From Allacma fusca (lineage: Eukaryota; Arthropoda; Collembola; Symphypleona; Sminthuridae): DNA of 64,000 nucleotides. The DNA lies in NCBI GenBank assembly GCA_947179485.1, contig OX359246.1:31620001-31684000 (forward strand). The letters are read 5' to 3'. Below the pieces are notes generated by a model. That model searched no databases, had not been told where the DNA came from, and saw only the letters and a program-made list of their open reading frames with translations. Made by a program: the position numbers and the translations under genes. Below are positions 35,318 to 46,540 of this stretch, piece after piece (the stretch's first letter is position 1; every line of letters starts with the position of its first letter).

Positions 35318-36727
35318 AAATTAAATTAACAGCTTAATTACTGTACAAAAAAAAATTAATTGTTATGTAGTTGTTGTTTATTTACCTCATGTAGATAGCG
35401 CAGTATTGGGCTTAATCCACTACAAACTAGACTAGAGCCATCTGAAAATTTAATTATTTAACAAGTGTTTACTCCGGACCCTCTATATTTAGATAGTAAT
35501 TGAAATTATGCAGCTCTTTCGGTTTTTACCCGACTTGTTTATGCCTTCATTTTCATTGAGAAACTCTGTAGTGTTGCTTTCAAACCATTTATTTCCAGGT
35601 TTATTGATTTTAAAATAATCGACTCATATCTTTACAAGACCCCATAAATAGCTATTTTTACAGAACTATAAGTAGGTTAAACTAAATGCAGGCATAGATA
35701 CAAGCTGGGCTTACAATTAATCTATATACACGGAAAAATTCTTATATATGTACACATGTGTATGTTTAAATACACTTACATATTTAACGCATTTGCTGCT
35801 AAGACATAATGCTATTGATGGATAATTACCAATGTATGCACGAAGCTCGAGCTAAAATTTGTGGCTCAGACCCTTATTACAAGAGTATATATTTTTCTAT
35901 GGACATATTAATGAAACGGGGGAAGTTATGATGAATATTTTTGTCGGCTAAATATATGCCAACGGAATACGTAAATCTATACAGCCTTATTTTGTCTTTA
36001 CTGTTTGGCTTACAGAACATGAATTTGTTATATGCGTACCATATAAAAACTACAAAAATACATAATTAGTATGTGTTGACCGTTGCTACCTTTATATTTA
36101 TATCTCTAATAGCTTGATAAATAAATACCAGTCTGGAAATCATAATATTTTAATTGATAAGGGGTATTACAGACGTGGGTCAGTACGCCAGAACATTTAT
36201 CTGTCATGTAAAAAGCAATGGCGGGGAGAGTGGATGTATTGGACTAAAACTTTTGGGAGGAATTTCATTAATGACAGGATGTGATGAATTGTATGGAAGG
36301 AATTAAACCCTCTTCTGTAGGTTTGTTTGTCATTAATTTTCTAATCCATTAGCCAGAGTACTATATGTAATTATATGTTCAGACTTATCATGCTCATTAC
36401 TTTAGGGTTTAAGCCGATTCTTCTGGCGTGGTTCAAATTTGTATGTATAATTACTACGTTTATGGTATCACATTCAAAGTCAAACTATAAATTAACTTCC
36501 TGATGATTATACACCCTAAATAAGAAATAGGTTACTAATAATTTTGCTGTTTGTATCGTCATCTTAATTTGCAATGGTAAACAACAACAGTTAGTTTTGA
36601 TAGGTTGAAGGTTATTAATATCCATTCAAATTTTAGACACCGGGCTCAAATAGTCAAAAACCACTCGCTGCGTGTGCCTACGTTTTAAGATAAATAATCT
36701 AAAGAAGTATTTCAAAAAAAAATTGAA
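35318..36727. other. Intergenic, no gene seen
   Basis: About 1.4 kb of AT-rich sequence between two plus-strand genes. No repeats with clear ends were found. Confidence 0.5.
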
Positions 36728-38563
36728 ATGCACCGCATTTTAATATCAATCCTTTTAATAACACGCGTCCTCTCACAGCCAAAATCTACAAATGAGCTAG
36801 CCACTCACACTCAGCTGGAATTAAAAATCACAGAGATAGTTACTCGTAATTTTTATAAACCCATTGGAAATCTCGATCACTGTACTTTAAGTTTAACAAA
36901 TCCTCCCGAAGTTTGGACAAGCAGCTTTTTAAAAACCTCGTCGAAGTACTACCTCGCAAATTTACAGTTCTCAAACCAAACCCAAAAATTTGATTCGGTT
37001 CCACAATTCTCATCAGTCTGCCAGCACGTATTGGTTTGGGTGAGCAAGCTGATTTCTGCAGCATTAAAACAAAGTTTTGTACTCCAACAAGCAACATCAG
37101 CGAATTACATTTTTATTGGAGATCAGAGTCAAATTGAACAAGTTCAGGAGCAAATCTACTACTCACAGCTCAAGTATAAAATATGTATAAAATTACCAGG
37201 GGCAAAATTTCAAGTAAACAAAATGTTTCCCACTGATCAGCAAATATTTACAGGGGTAAATTTGAGAGTTGGTTTAATTCCCATGGAGCCTCAAACAATT
37301 TTAGGAGAAGATAAAATCCCTATAGCTGGTTATTGCTTTAAATTTATGGAAACAATGACGACTCGGTACAATTTCACAGCCAAGTATTACCACAAATGGG
37401 GGAGATTGCAACAGTACCCCAATGGAACCTGGGGCGGTCCTCTTGGTGACCTTCTGTACGACAGACTCGATGCTTACGTCGGGTTGGTTCATAATTTTGA
37501 GAGACATCCTTGGGTCTCCTTCTCAACGAATATTTTAATGGTCCATTTGTATTTCCTAACAACGTTTCCCCACCGAGTTATTAAATGGGAGGCTACGTTC
37601 TATCCTTTTGATGCGCATGCGTGGATAGTGATTTTCGTGACAGCCCTACTTACCACTGTTGTTTTCTTGAGTTATCCTGAACAAAAACAAAATACAATGA
37701 TCAGTCAGACAATTTTCACGTTTTGCGCTATGCTGCAACAAAGCGTTAAAAAACTGCCTCGGCCTTCCTGGCTGGCAATAGTTTTCCTATTTTATTCCAT
37801 CGTCATTTCCTGCTGCTACAATAGTAATTTAATTTCTTTCCTTACATTCCCCGAAGAGGAATTTATTCCAAGGACAGCTGAGGAGCTTGCAGAGGCTCAA
37901 GAATACCGGATTATATTCATGCACTTTCCAGGTGGCGCTGGCGACTCATACTTTAAACATAGCGAATCCCCCGTGTTTGTGTCTCTAAGAAATCGATTTG
38001 AGTACGAGCGGGATTTTTTGAAATGTGTTACGGAAGCTGTCCTGAATCCCAAAACGGCTTGCCTAGCTTGGAATATGATTTCGTCCGGGCTACTCGCAAA
38101 AAACCTGTCTCTACTTTCTACTTCCTTTACGTTGTACAAATCCGAGCCAATAATCAGTAGCACGGCCAATGTTGGCTTGCCGAAGGAATCTAAATATTTT
38201 GATTTAATTAATCAGGGTGCGGGCTGGTTGCAGAATACGGGTCATTTTCACAGATGGAATCAGGATGCTCTGCGTTTGCTGAAGCAGAGAGGAAGGTCCT
38301 GGCTTTTAACCCGGAAAAATGGTTCGCTTTACAGGCAGCTCGAAAGGTTAATGGGTGAAGTTTTCGATATGGAAAAGATGCCTTTGGATTTACGCAGTTT
38401 CGTCGTTCCTTTTACAACACTCTTTATTGGAGCCATATTGGGAAGTTTGATTTGGCTACTTGAAATTGTTTCTTTTTACATGGAATCCCAGAAGCAGTTA
38501 CGAAATTGCTATAAAATTTTTTCTACCCTGACCCTCAGCCCTAAAATTAAAAGGTGGGCTTAA
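36728..38563 (+). CDS. Divergent ionotropic receptor (IR), single exon
   Basis: The 611-residue product has a signal peptide (ILISILLITRVLSQ). It then has an extracellular ligand-binding half (LRVGLIPMEPQTILG; NGTWGGPLGDLLYDRLDAYV), which resembles the S1 lobe of ionotropic glutamate receptors. A first membrane helix lies near residues 298-316 (WIVIFVTALLTTVVFLSY), a pore-side region and second helix near 347-365 (SWLAIVFLFYSIVISCCYN), then the S2 lobe. The third helix is near 559-580 (VVPFTTLFIGAILGSLIWLL). The arrangement is that of arthropod chemosensory IRs, which form cation channels in sensory dendrites. Lack of introns and high divergence fit a taste-type divergent IR. Which ligand it binds is unknown. 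Confidence 0.85.
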   Translation: MHRILISILLITRVLSQPKSTNELATHTQLELKITEIVTRNFYKPIGNLDHCTLSLTNPPEVWTSSFLKTSSKYYLANLQFSNQTQKFDSVPQFSSVCQHVLVWVSKLISAALKQSFVLQQATSANYIFIGDQSQIEQVQEQIYYSQLKYKICIKLPGAKFQVNKMFPTDQQIFTGVNLRVGLIPMEPQTILGEDKIPIAGYCFKFMETMTTRYNFTAKYYHKWGRLQQYPNGTWGGPLGDLLYDRLDAYVGLVHNFERHPWVSFSTNILMVHLYFLTTFPHRVIKWEATFYPFDAHAWIVIFVTALLTTVVFLSYPEQKQNTMISQTIFTFCAMLQQSVKKLPRPSWLAIVFLFYSIVISCCYNSNLISFLTFPEEEFIPRTAEELAEAQEYRIIFMHFPGGAGDSYFKHSESPVFVSLRNRFEYERDFLKCVTEAVLNPKTACLAWNMISSGLLAKNLSLLSTSFTLYKSEPIISSTANVGLPKESKYFDLINQGAGWLQNTGHFHRWNQDALRLLKQRGRSWLLTRKNGSLYRQLERLMGEVFDMEKMPLDLRSFVVPFTTLFIGAILGSLIWLLEIVSFYMESQKQLRNCYKIFSTLTLSPKIKRWA

Positions 38564-39570
38564 ATTACGTCACACGTTAAACTATAATAACGGCACTCAA
38601 AATTTGAGGATTAAAATAAACCATAAAAGCATTTTATGTCTCATTTGGGGTATTGAGTAGCTCTTGATGTTTCGTTTTGTAAATCGGTTGCCCCAAGGTG
38701 TCGTAATATTACCAATGTATTTACAAATTTTAGAAAATCAAATTCATATAAAGATACATTAGTTAATCAAATATAAATAATCCCATATTATTAAAATTGG
38801 ATAAACAACTGTGGTCAACCTTAAGCTACACTATCAACGAGAATTAGATTCGTTTGCTATATAATCATTTTAGTTCCTAATAAATTGTATAGTACATGAA
38901 ATAATGTATATCAAAGTATAATTTTGAAGGTGTATTTCTGCCCATTTCCTGGAAGAATTTGGAATACCCGGTCAATTTTGACTGAAACTCCGGAAAACTC
39001 TAGTCGTTAAAAAGTATTTCTCGAATTTTGGATTTTTTTCTTTAATATTTGCAAACATCGTAACAAATTAGAGACGTAATTACAACAAATTGTTTATTAG
39101 ATTAACTGGTGTTACATATAACTTTTGAATGGAAAAAACAATAATTTGAATAACCGATTTGTAATTCGGCTAGTATGATGTGCTTAAATATCAAATTTCA
39201 TTAGGGTTCTTTAGTACTGAATTTTATTAGTGGAGAAACTTACACCCTTAGGGATATATTATAAGGTATCAAAGGCAATCTAATTAATAATATTCGCGAA
39301 GTAATTGAAAATGAGTCAGTTTTTTTCAGTTTATTTCTTCTGGTTCTCTTGGTCGGTGTAGTGTATATTTTTTCAGTTTGGGTTGCTTCATGTAGTGCTG
39401 TAATATTGTTCGTGTTTAGTTTCCTTTTTATTCAGTTATTGTCATTAGAACAAAATTATTGATTTCGGAAGAACAAAACGGCGATAAGAAAATATAAAAC
39501 TATAACAAACAATTTGTACCAGAGTATGTAATAAATTTTTCAAGCAGGCTTCATTTTTCAAACGACGGTC
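38564..39570. other. Intergenic, no gene seen
   Basis: About 1 kb of AT-rich spacer between the ionotropic receptor and the first of several MITEs. Confidence 0.5.
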
Positions 39571-39578
39571 CTCTCACC

Positions 39579-40517
39579 CATAGATGGGTGTTTTTATCCC
39601 CCTCTGCCTCTTTGTGCGAGGGATGGAATATAGCCTGCTCGCACTCTCCCTCGTCATCAATCGAGCGACACGTTACGGGTTGCCGTCGTCCTCGCCCTCG
39701 TGAGGGGCTACTTTTAAAATACACCCCTCTCCCTCGCACTCATGAGGGCCCTCGTTATTTTAGATTCCACGTAAATAACCCCCCTACAATTGCCTGCAAT
39801 ACCTATGTCTTCAAATAATTTTTTCGTGGACACTTGGTTAAAATATGACAACTTCAATATGTGTCGACATTCCCCCAGTTCTGAACGTACGGAACTTTTG
39901 GATAGCTTAGAAAGTTTATAAAATTTCCTACAACCTAGCGTTCAAAATAAATTTAAAAAAAATTGTTATTGAAATAAACTACTGTATTCAAAATAGTGCC
40001 ATTTACTAGTCCAGGTTTTACCCAGGTATTTTGGTACAGGTACATATTAGGCTTCGTGGTTAACATAATTGTAAAAAGTATAAAACACTTGAAAAATTTA
40101 CAAACGTTTTCGATTTTGTCCTGAAAATCGGTAAAAAGTGCCTATCTTCCTTATATTTTAATTGTCGGCAAAATGGAAAACATTCAGTAGTTAAACTACA
40201 ATATTTTGTTATAAAAGACATGTTTGTTGGTCTTTGACAATACCATGAACCTAAGGCGTCATGAAGTTGGTCTTGCTACAGAACAATATATGTATGATTT
40301 TCGATTAACGATTAAGGTAAGAGAAGGTTATGAGGGCTTACATGTGTACTCTGCCTCCCCCTCATTTGTTCACATCCTATTCATAGGTCCTCTCTCTCAT
40401 GTTCATGAGGGCGCCTAAAATCAACGTGTACTCGCCATCACCCTCGCAGTTTGTGAGGGCGAGGACGATGGAGAGGGCGAGGCATCCCTCAATCCCTCGT
40501 GAGGGTGCCCATGTATG
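39579..40517. mobile_element. hAT-type MITE with GC-rich subterminal arms
   Basis: Identical 8-bp copies of ctctcacc flank it (39571-39578 and 40518-40525). Ends are inverted: catagatggg at the left, and the complement of the right end starts catacatggg. Both arms carry CCCTCG/CGAGGG-rich blocks (39600-39760, and 40340-40510 in inverted orientation), an island of high GC in AT-rich DNA. The core is AT-rich and non-coding. Several ORFs here come only from the repetitive arms. Confidence 0.85.
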
Positions 40518-40525
40518 CTCTCACC

Positions 40526-41305
40526 GCCTGTTATCTCAAATGAATCTGAAAAAACTTGTGTCAGTGTTTGGCACGAAATTCATAATTCTAAATTTGAATC
40601 GAAATTTGACACTACAAAATGGCTATCGAACGTTAGTAAATAAAGTCAAATCACAACCTCCTATTGACCTCAATACATTATTCGTTAGCTACATGACATC
40701 ATATAGACCTTAGCGAGTAACAAATAGTCTTATAACCTTTTGTATACATCATAGTGGGTAACAAATTGTCTCCTGACCTCAATTTAGGTTCGCCTTAGCA
40801 GGCCACACGTATTACCATGACCTCGAATTGGGACATATGTAGTCCCATGACCTCCAATTGACCTCGGATTAACCTGACTGGGTATTGTTAATTATTTATT
40901 TTGACAACTATCCCAGCCTCTGTGGAAATTCCGATTTGTGTTGTTGTTTTTAATAAAATGAGGTAGCATAATTTACAGGCTGAACTTTGAACCCAAAATG
41001 TTCAAACTATCCCGACTGTGAATTTACATGGTGGAAACGTAGAAAAGGTCTTGGCAATCCAAAACAACACATATTATAAATTTAATCAGTGCATCGGAGG
41101 GACCCACGACGATGCGTACCGGCTATACAACGTGAAACCAACCACACTCGTCTGTTGATACATTGTGACAATGTTGTCATTATAGTAGCTCTTCTTCATA
41201 CCGCGTAATTACGGGAAGAGGGTTACACTCTTAATAACTGCCGACAACACCTTTAATGCTTATTTGATGCGGGAGTTGCAAAACATATTCACCTAAAATT
41301 AGAGC
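40526..41305. other. Intergenic between MITEs
   Basis: About 780 bases. It contains loosely repeated gacctc/acctc motifs near 40665-40880 (tgacctcaat and gacctcgaatt variants); no gene. Confidence 0.45.
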
Positions 41306-41313
41306 ACGTTTTC

Positions 41314-42707
41314 AGTGCTGCCCAAAAGTTTTATATTCTATTCAATTCTATTCACTACAGAGCGTATGCGTGGCTACTCTATTCGTATTCTATTCACAGC
41401 TTGTGGTGGCAAGGCTATTCAAGTCAATTCCTATTCCCACATTTTCCCCAGAAACCTATTCTATTCCTATTCTACTCACCTATTCCTTCATAGCCACCGG
41501 TCTTTTTAACCACGTCATAGACAGGGGTCGGATTTTTGTAAATCTCCCTGGAAGATCATTTCTGAATTTTCCTGCTGGTAGGTCCTCTACGATTCCAAAA
41601 ATCCCTGCTGAAAAAAAGGTCAACGATTTTTAAAATCCCTGTTCGTAAAAATAAATCCCTTCCCTTTGAGATTTTCCCTGCCAGAAATATTTTTCCCTGT
41701 GAAGAATCTTCCCGTCTTCCCACAAAAATCCAACCCCTGGTCATAGAATACGATTGTTACTGAAGCTGAGATGAAGGACGAGAATGTTGTGCGCTTCGAG
41801 TTCAGTCAGTATTGCATTACTTTTCGGACTTTAGTTTTTGGTCAAATATTTGTAGGCTGTTTATAAAGGCATAGTTGATAATCGGGGCTGAGGGCAAGTA
41901 CTTTGATTTTAAAATCGAGAACTTTCGCTTTAAGAGATTTTGTTTCCACTAATAGTGCTAAGGATTTTCGCATTGATTTTTTACGTTTTACCAACAACGG
42001 GGATGTTGATCAAGCTGCGAACGTTTTTTAAATATAATCCCTAAAGAGCCGCAGGAGTTAAAGTTTGTGCTGGGTGAACTGGAATCTGAATTATGAACTG
42101 TTTAAGTTTTTGTAGGTTTTATATCGAGTTTTCCTCTCAGCTCCACCCATTTCACACTTAATAACAAAAATCTAGTTTTTTGTTACAAAGTAATTATGTT
42201 GTAGATTATATATTTCATGTGAACTTATCACTTATAAGATAGTTCTATAATACGAACCTTTAACAAATAAAGCTGAAAAAATGTCGCACGAGCTGCAGCA
42301 CAGCCAATAATAGTATGGCCGATATGAGGTTACGATTATTCGATTTGACACAGGAAGTAAAGTAATGCGAAAAAAGCGTTATTATTTAGTAGCATCAAGC
42401 ATGATCCTGGGATGGGAATGGAAAATGGAAGTTCTGCAGAGACTTTCATGTGTTATGCTGTCGGCGCAACTCTTCAACAAGTTGGTGGGAATGCCGGATC
42501 TTTGAATAGGGCCTGCCCCGAATTTCCTATTCTATTCTAATCTATTCTTGTGTTTTTAGATGTTGGCATATTCTATTCTATTCTAGTCCATTGGTATTGG
42601 GTCAACGGCTATTCAAGTCTATTCTATTCATTTTCGCCTAAATACACTGCTATTCTATTCAATTCCCCAGTTTCCTATTCTATTCGGAATAGAATAGGGC
42701 AGCACTG
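41314..42707. mobile_element. hAT-type MITE with (tattc)n-rich arms
   Basis: The ends are exact inverted repeats, cagtgctgccc and gggcagcactg. Flanks are 8-bp copies differing at one base (cacgtttt 41306-41313; ctcgtttt 42708-42715). Both subterminal arms (41330-41490 and 42520-42700) are made of tattctattc-like repeats in the same orientation, with a short inverted copy at the right end. There is no transposase. A second, smaller MITE is inserted within it at 41522-41739. Confidence 0.9.
41522..41739. mobile_element. 218-bp hAT-type MITE nested inside a larger MITE
   Basis: Perfect 8-bp duplications of gtcataga (41514-41521 and 41740-41747) flank inverted ends caggggtcggattttt and the near-complement aaaaatccaacccctg. 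The interior consists of short tccctg/cagggat-type blocks (atccctgctg, ttccctgtga). It interrupts the host MITE, so it arrived later. Confidence 0.93.
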
Positions 42708-42715
42708 CTCGTTTT

Positions 42716-43642
42716 TGGCTTTCACGTACATAGCTTGTACGTACGCCCAATTTACACCTATCAACTTACTGTATGCTTTGGTATTAAAATACAACAATCA
42801 GTTTCACTTTCTACCGTCTTCTGAATCCATGGAACAAAACATAAAAAATGGAAAAAAATACAGCACTAGCTTCTTGCATGGTTGACTTTAGTTATTTGGT
42901 TCTAGCTACATATTTGGTTAGTCAATTTTACGCAAGGTTTGTACATGATTAATTTGTCCGCATGGTCCGATTTGTGTAAGGTTTTGTCAATTTTGTAAAT
43001 GATTTAGACGGCGTGGTTGCGGTTCGGAGCATGGTTTTGTATTTTGATAATTTTAGTTTAATTCCCGGTTTAAGTTTATTCCACATAGCTCATCGTGCAA
43101 TTCCGTAGCATTGTGTCGTTTCGCCCCTTAAAAACTTTCCATGTAATGTTCATCACTATGATTTTTTCCCAAGCGCTTCTCCCACGTTACTTGGTTGATT
43201 ATTCAACCCTCTCGTCAGTATAAACTTATTACATGTCCTCTGAAGTTCTTCCCTCAGATCGGCCAGCATTAAATCTGCCTAGTCTTGCCATTACTTTAGT
43301 TTATTTAACTAAATTAGCTCCGGCCAGAATAATAATTAGTGCAAAGTTATTATGGTAATGACAGCAGGGGACTAATCCCGCTTTCCCCATAAACAATAAA
43401 CGTGTTGCAGTAGTAAAGATAATCATTTGTAAGCTATACTGCAATTCTTACAATTATCATACTATGTCACATACTTGTCCGACCCACTCAAATTCCTTCC
43501 AAAGTCGCAATTCGCAAACATGAACTCAGGAGATTTAATTTATATTGAGACTACGAATAAATTATTATCTTTCCTAAGAACTGAACGATTTCTTGGAAGT
43601 GAGAGAAATTTTTCTTCACTTTCTTCTTTTTTTCAATAAGAA
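42716..43642. other. Intergenic, no gene seen
   Basis: About 900 bases of AT-rich DNA before the ABCA remnant. Nothing was recognised. Confidence 0.5.
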
Positions 43643-45673
43643 ATGCTCATCCCCATCATCTACCTCTTCAATATTTGCTTTCTTGCGTCGATTTTGAAGG
43701 TCCAACACTATCCCGAACAAGACGAATCATATGAGACACCATTAAATCTCATGTACACAGGAAAATCCAGGTTTAATTCAACTAACAGCATTACAGAAGT
43801 GAAAACATTTGAGTTGGATAGTGCTATCTTGCATATCACACCCAACACACCATTCACTCAGGATTTTACGAAGGAAATGCAACTAGTATGGAACAGACAG
43901 TTGCCAATAGGAATGGGATCCAAATTAACGTTTGTTTTCCACCATTCCGAAAATGACCTGGTCAAGGACTACTTAACTCATGCCAACAATACTTTGACTC
44001 ATATTATGGGTTTGATCTTGCCCACAGTACAAAATCCGGAATGGAACTCTGAATTCAAGTTCAAGTACGTCATTCGACTTCCTCCAGATCAGGTTCCTTC
44101 CCCGAGGGATGATAAAAAGATAGTGGAGAAATCAACTTGCCGGGAATTGAAAGGGAAAATCGCAGGCTTGGAACCCGTCTCTTCTTGTCCGATTAATAAA
44201 TACTGGTTCGGTAACTTCTTACAATTAGCCTTGCAGCAACTCGTTGAGTTAACTGTATTACAGAAAAATCTGATCTCAAAAAATCCGAATGCCACTTACC
44301 ACTCTCACGGTGACTATGGAAGGCTTTCCTAAAGATGATTACAGGGAAGGTAACTAAATCAATTGAAGTAACTAACTAAATCCTATAAATTGACCATTCA
44401 TGCGAATATGAAAATAACTATTAATGTTCATCAATATATGTTTATACAGGCATGCCCTTACATCTGACAATGAGGGCATTGATTCCCTTTTGCTAGGTCC
44501 TTCCCTTGGCACTAATGATCAACAATTTGAGGGTTTTAATCGTCACGGAAAACGAATCCCGTAATAAGGATGGATTACGGATGGTTGGTGTCTTGGATTT
44601 TGTCTACTGGTACATTGTACTCGTATTTTTGCGTCCTTGAAATATTTTCTCAATTACTTAATCCATAGGTTCTAGTGTAAGTATTAGGTATCAAGTTTTA
44701 GAATAATTGTTACTGCTCGCTGTTGGAATAGATAGTCGTAATTATAATGTGAATTTATGTCAATTATAATTTTACTTTCAGACTGTTATGGTTCAGCGTG
44801 TATGGACTCTTGATGATGCTTTTAGCTGTTATTTTCACTGTAGTGATGAGCACAATGGGTGTATTAGGACACATGAACCCCATTATACTGTTCCTCCTAT
44901 TTACTTTATTTGGACTATCTGTGGTCACTCTAGCATTTTCCCTTACACCGTTCTTTCATAAGCCAAAAGTAAGTACGGGTTTAATGGTAAATACTAAGTT
45001 CCAGTGTATACAGTATCTATTGTGTACTTGAATTAATTTTATTGGTTTAGTTTTCCCTTACAAAATATATTAAGCAGTGTAATGTTATTTGACAACAATC
45101 GTATAATATTTGTATTAAGTTTTCTATACAGACAGCTGGATTAGCTGGAACTATGATATTATTTTTCCTGAGTTTATTATTTTTGCTTCAAACGTTTTTG
45201 CCCGGCGTAGAGCAAGCTCTCCTACGTTTGAAGATAATTAGCTCTCCTGCCTTTACAGCAGTTCTTGATGAGGTAAGCCATGTCTAGATGATAAGATAAT
45301 TATTAGACTAATGTTTTATCTTTTTGGTACATAATTTCCCCAACATTTTGTCCAGGCATGCATTTACGAATACTCTGGGGGAATTCGGTGGTCCGAATTG
45401 GTTCCCGGGGGCCGAGGGGAAGGGATTATGTTCTCCCTGATATTTAACATTTGATGTTTTCTTTTATTTGTTGATGGCGTACTTTTTGGACCATGTCATT
45501 CCGAGTAAGTAGCTAATTTCTCTGAATAAGTATTCAATTTTTACTAACTAACATAAGATTCCTGCGTAAGAATATAATTTTCATAATTGACAGATGAATT
45601 CGGAGTGAAAAAGCGCCCATTGTTTTTTCTGAAACCTAGTTATTGGAAAGGCTCCAGCAATGGCGAGATGTTT
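43643..45673 (+). pseudogene. ABCA-type ABC transporter, decayed N-terminal half
   Basis: Six exon-like blocks (43643-44349, 44450-about 44612, 44782-44968, 45132-45272, 45356-45504, 45594-45673) encode pieces in the right order for the first half of an ABCA lipid transporter. They are an extracellular loop, a TENESRNKDGLRMVGVLDFV segment after the first helix, helices such as YGLLMMLLAVIFTVVMSTMG and AGLAGTMILFFLSLLFLLQT, and the pre-ATPase block DHVIPNEFGVKKRPLFFLKP ending SYW. Lesions are plain. A frame change occurs at the A-run near 44279. A TAG stop follows IPFC near 44493. Exon 5 is 149 nt where frame continuity needs 3n+1, with TGA at about 45453. No nucleotide-binding domain follows before the zinc-finger gene. 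The first block alone is open for 229 residues, but as a remnant rather than a short gene. Confidence 0.78.
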
Positions 45674-46540
45674 GTGAGTTTGTGTAACCTCTGAAGTTTT
45701 AGAAGAATAGTTCCATTTGGTTCCTCTCAAAACTTGAAAAAAAAAACAAATATGAAATCATTTTAAGTGTACAAAGTCTGTACAATACTAATTGTCAGTA
45801 GTGTATATAAAGTTTAACAATTCTAATTTTTCCACTGCCCATAATTTATTATTTGGATCTTACAATGTTACAAGTAAATCCCATTCGATTTCAAATAAGT
45901 ACTTTTACATAATTATAGTAAATGCTCATGTACTCGTAAATACATTGAAGATTACTTCCATAAAAGCCATTACTAAATATAATTATAGAAAGTGAGCTTT
46001 TTACACAGCCTCGTTAAAATTTACAATGAGCACGCGGCTAAAAATTAAATCGTAAAATCGAAGTCTATAGGAAGTGACAACTTTGAGAAATAATAAACAA
46101 CATCATTGGAAAGTTATAACTGATATTTTTCCCTTAACTGTGGACTTACGAACGTATGTAATTACACATGAATGTGAATACAACGAAGACACACGTATAG
46201 ATGATAATTCTTACTTTGGGGCAAAATAATGGGACAATTGGAATAAGCGATTTATTTAGTAATAAAACTTTATTTTCAAAACAAAGCCTTGCTAAAAGCT
46301 CGGAACACAATGGGTTAAATTTCATTACGATTCTAAACAATAGTTATGGCAGTAACGGCTAAAAACTTAAATGAGTTAGTACGTCGGAGCTTCATAACTC
46401 ACATTCTCTTCAAATGTGAAGATTCAAGTGTTTACATTACATTTCTAGAATACAACAAAAATATACGTCGTAGGTTTGTTCGCAAAATATTTTTAGGAAA
46501 AAAAAAGAAGATTGCTTGAAATCATTCAATTGCTGTAAAA
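45674..46540. other. Intergenic, no gene seen
   Basis: About 870 bases where the nucleotide-binding domain exons of the ABCA gene would be expected; no Walker-motif coding sequence was found. Confidence 0.6.

Noticed and set aside
39551..40713. Several ORFs of 60-104 residues
   Set aside because: Produced mainly by the GC-rich, stop-poor arms of a MITE; Arg/Ser/Pro-rich and repetitive.
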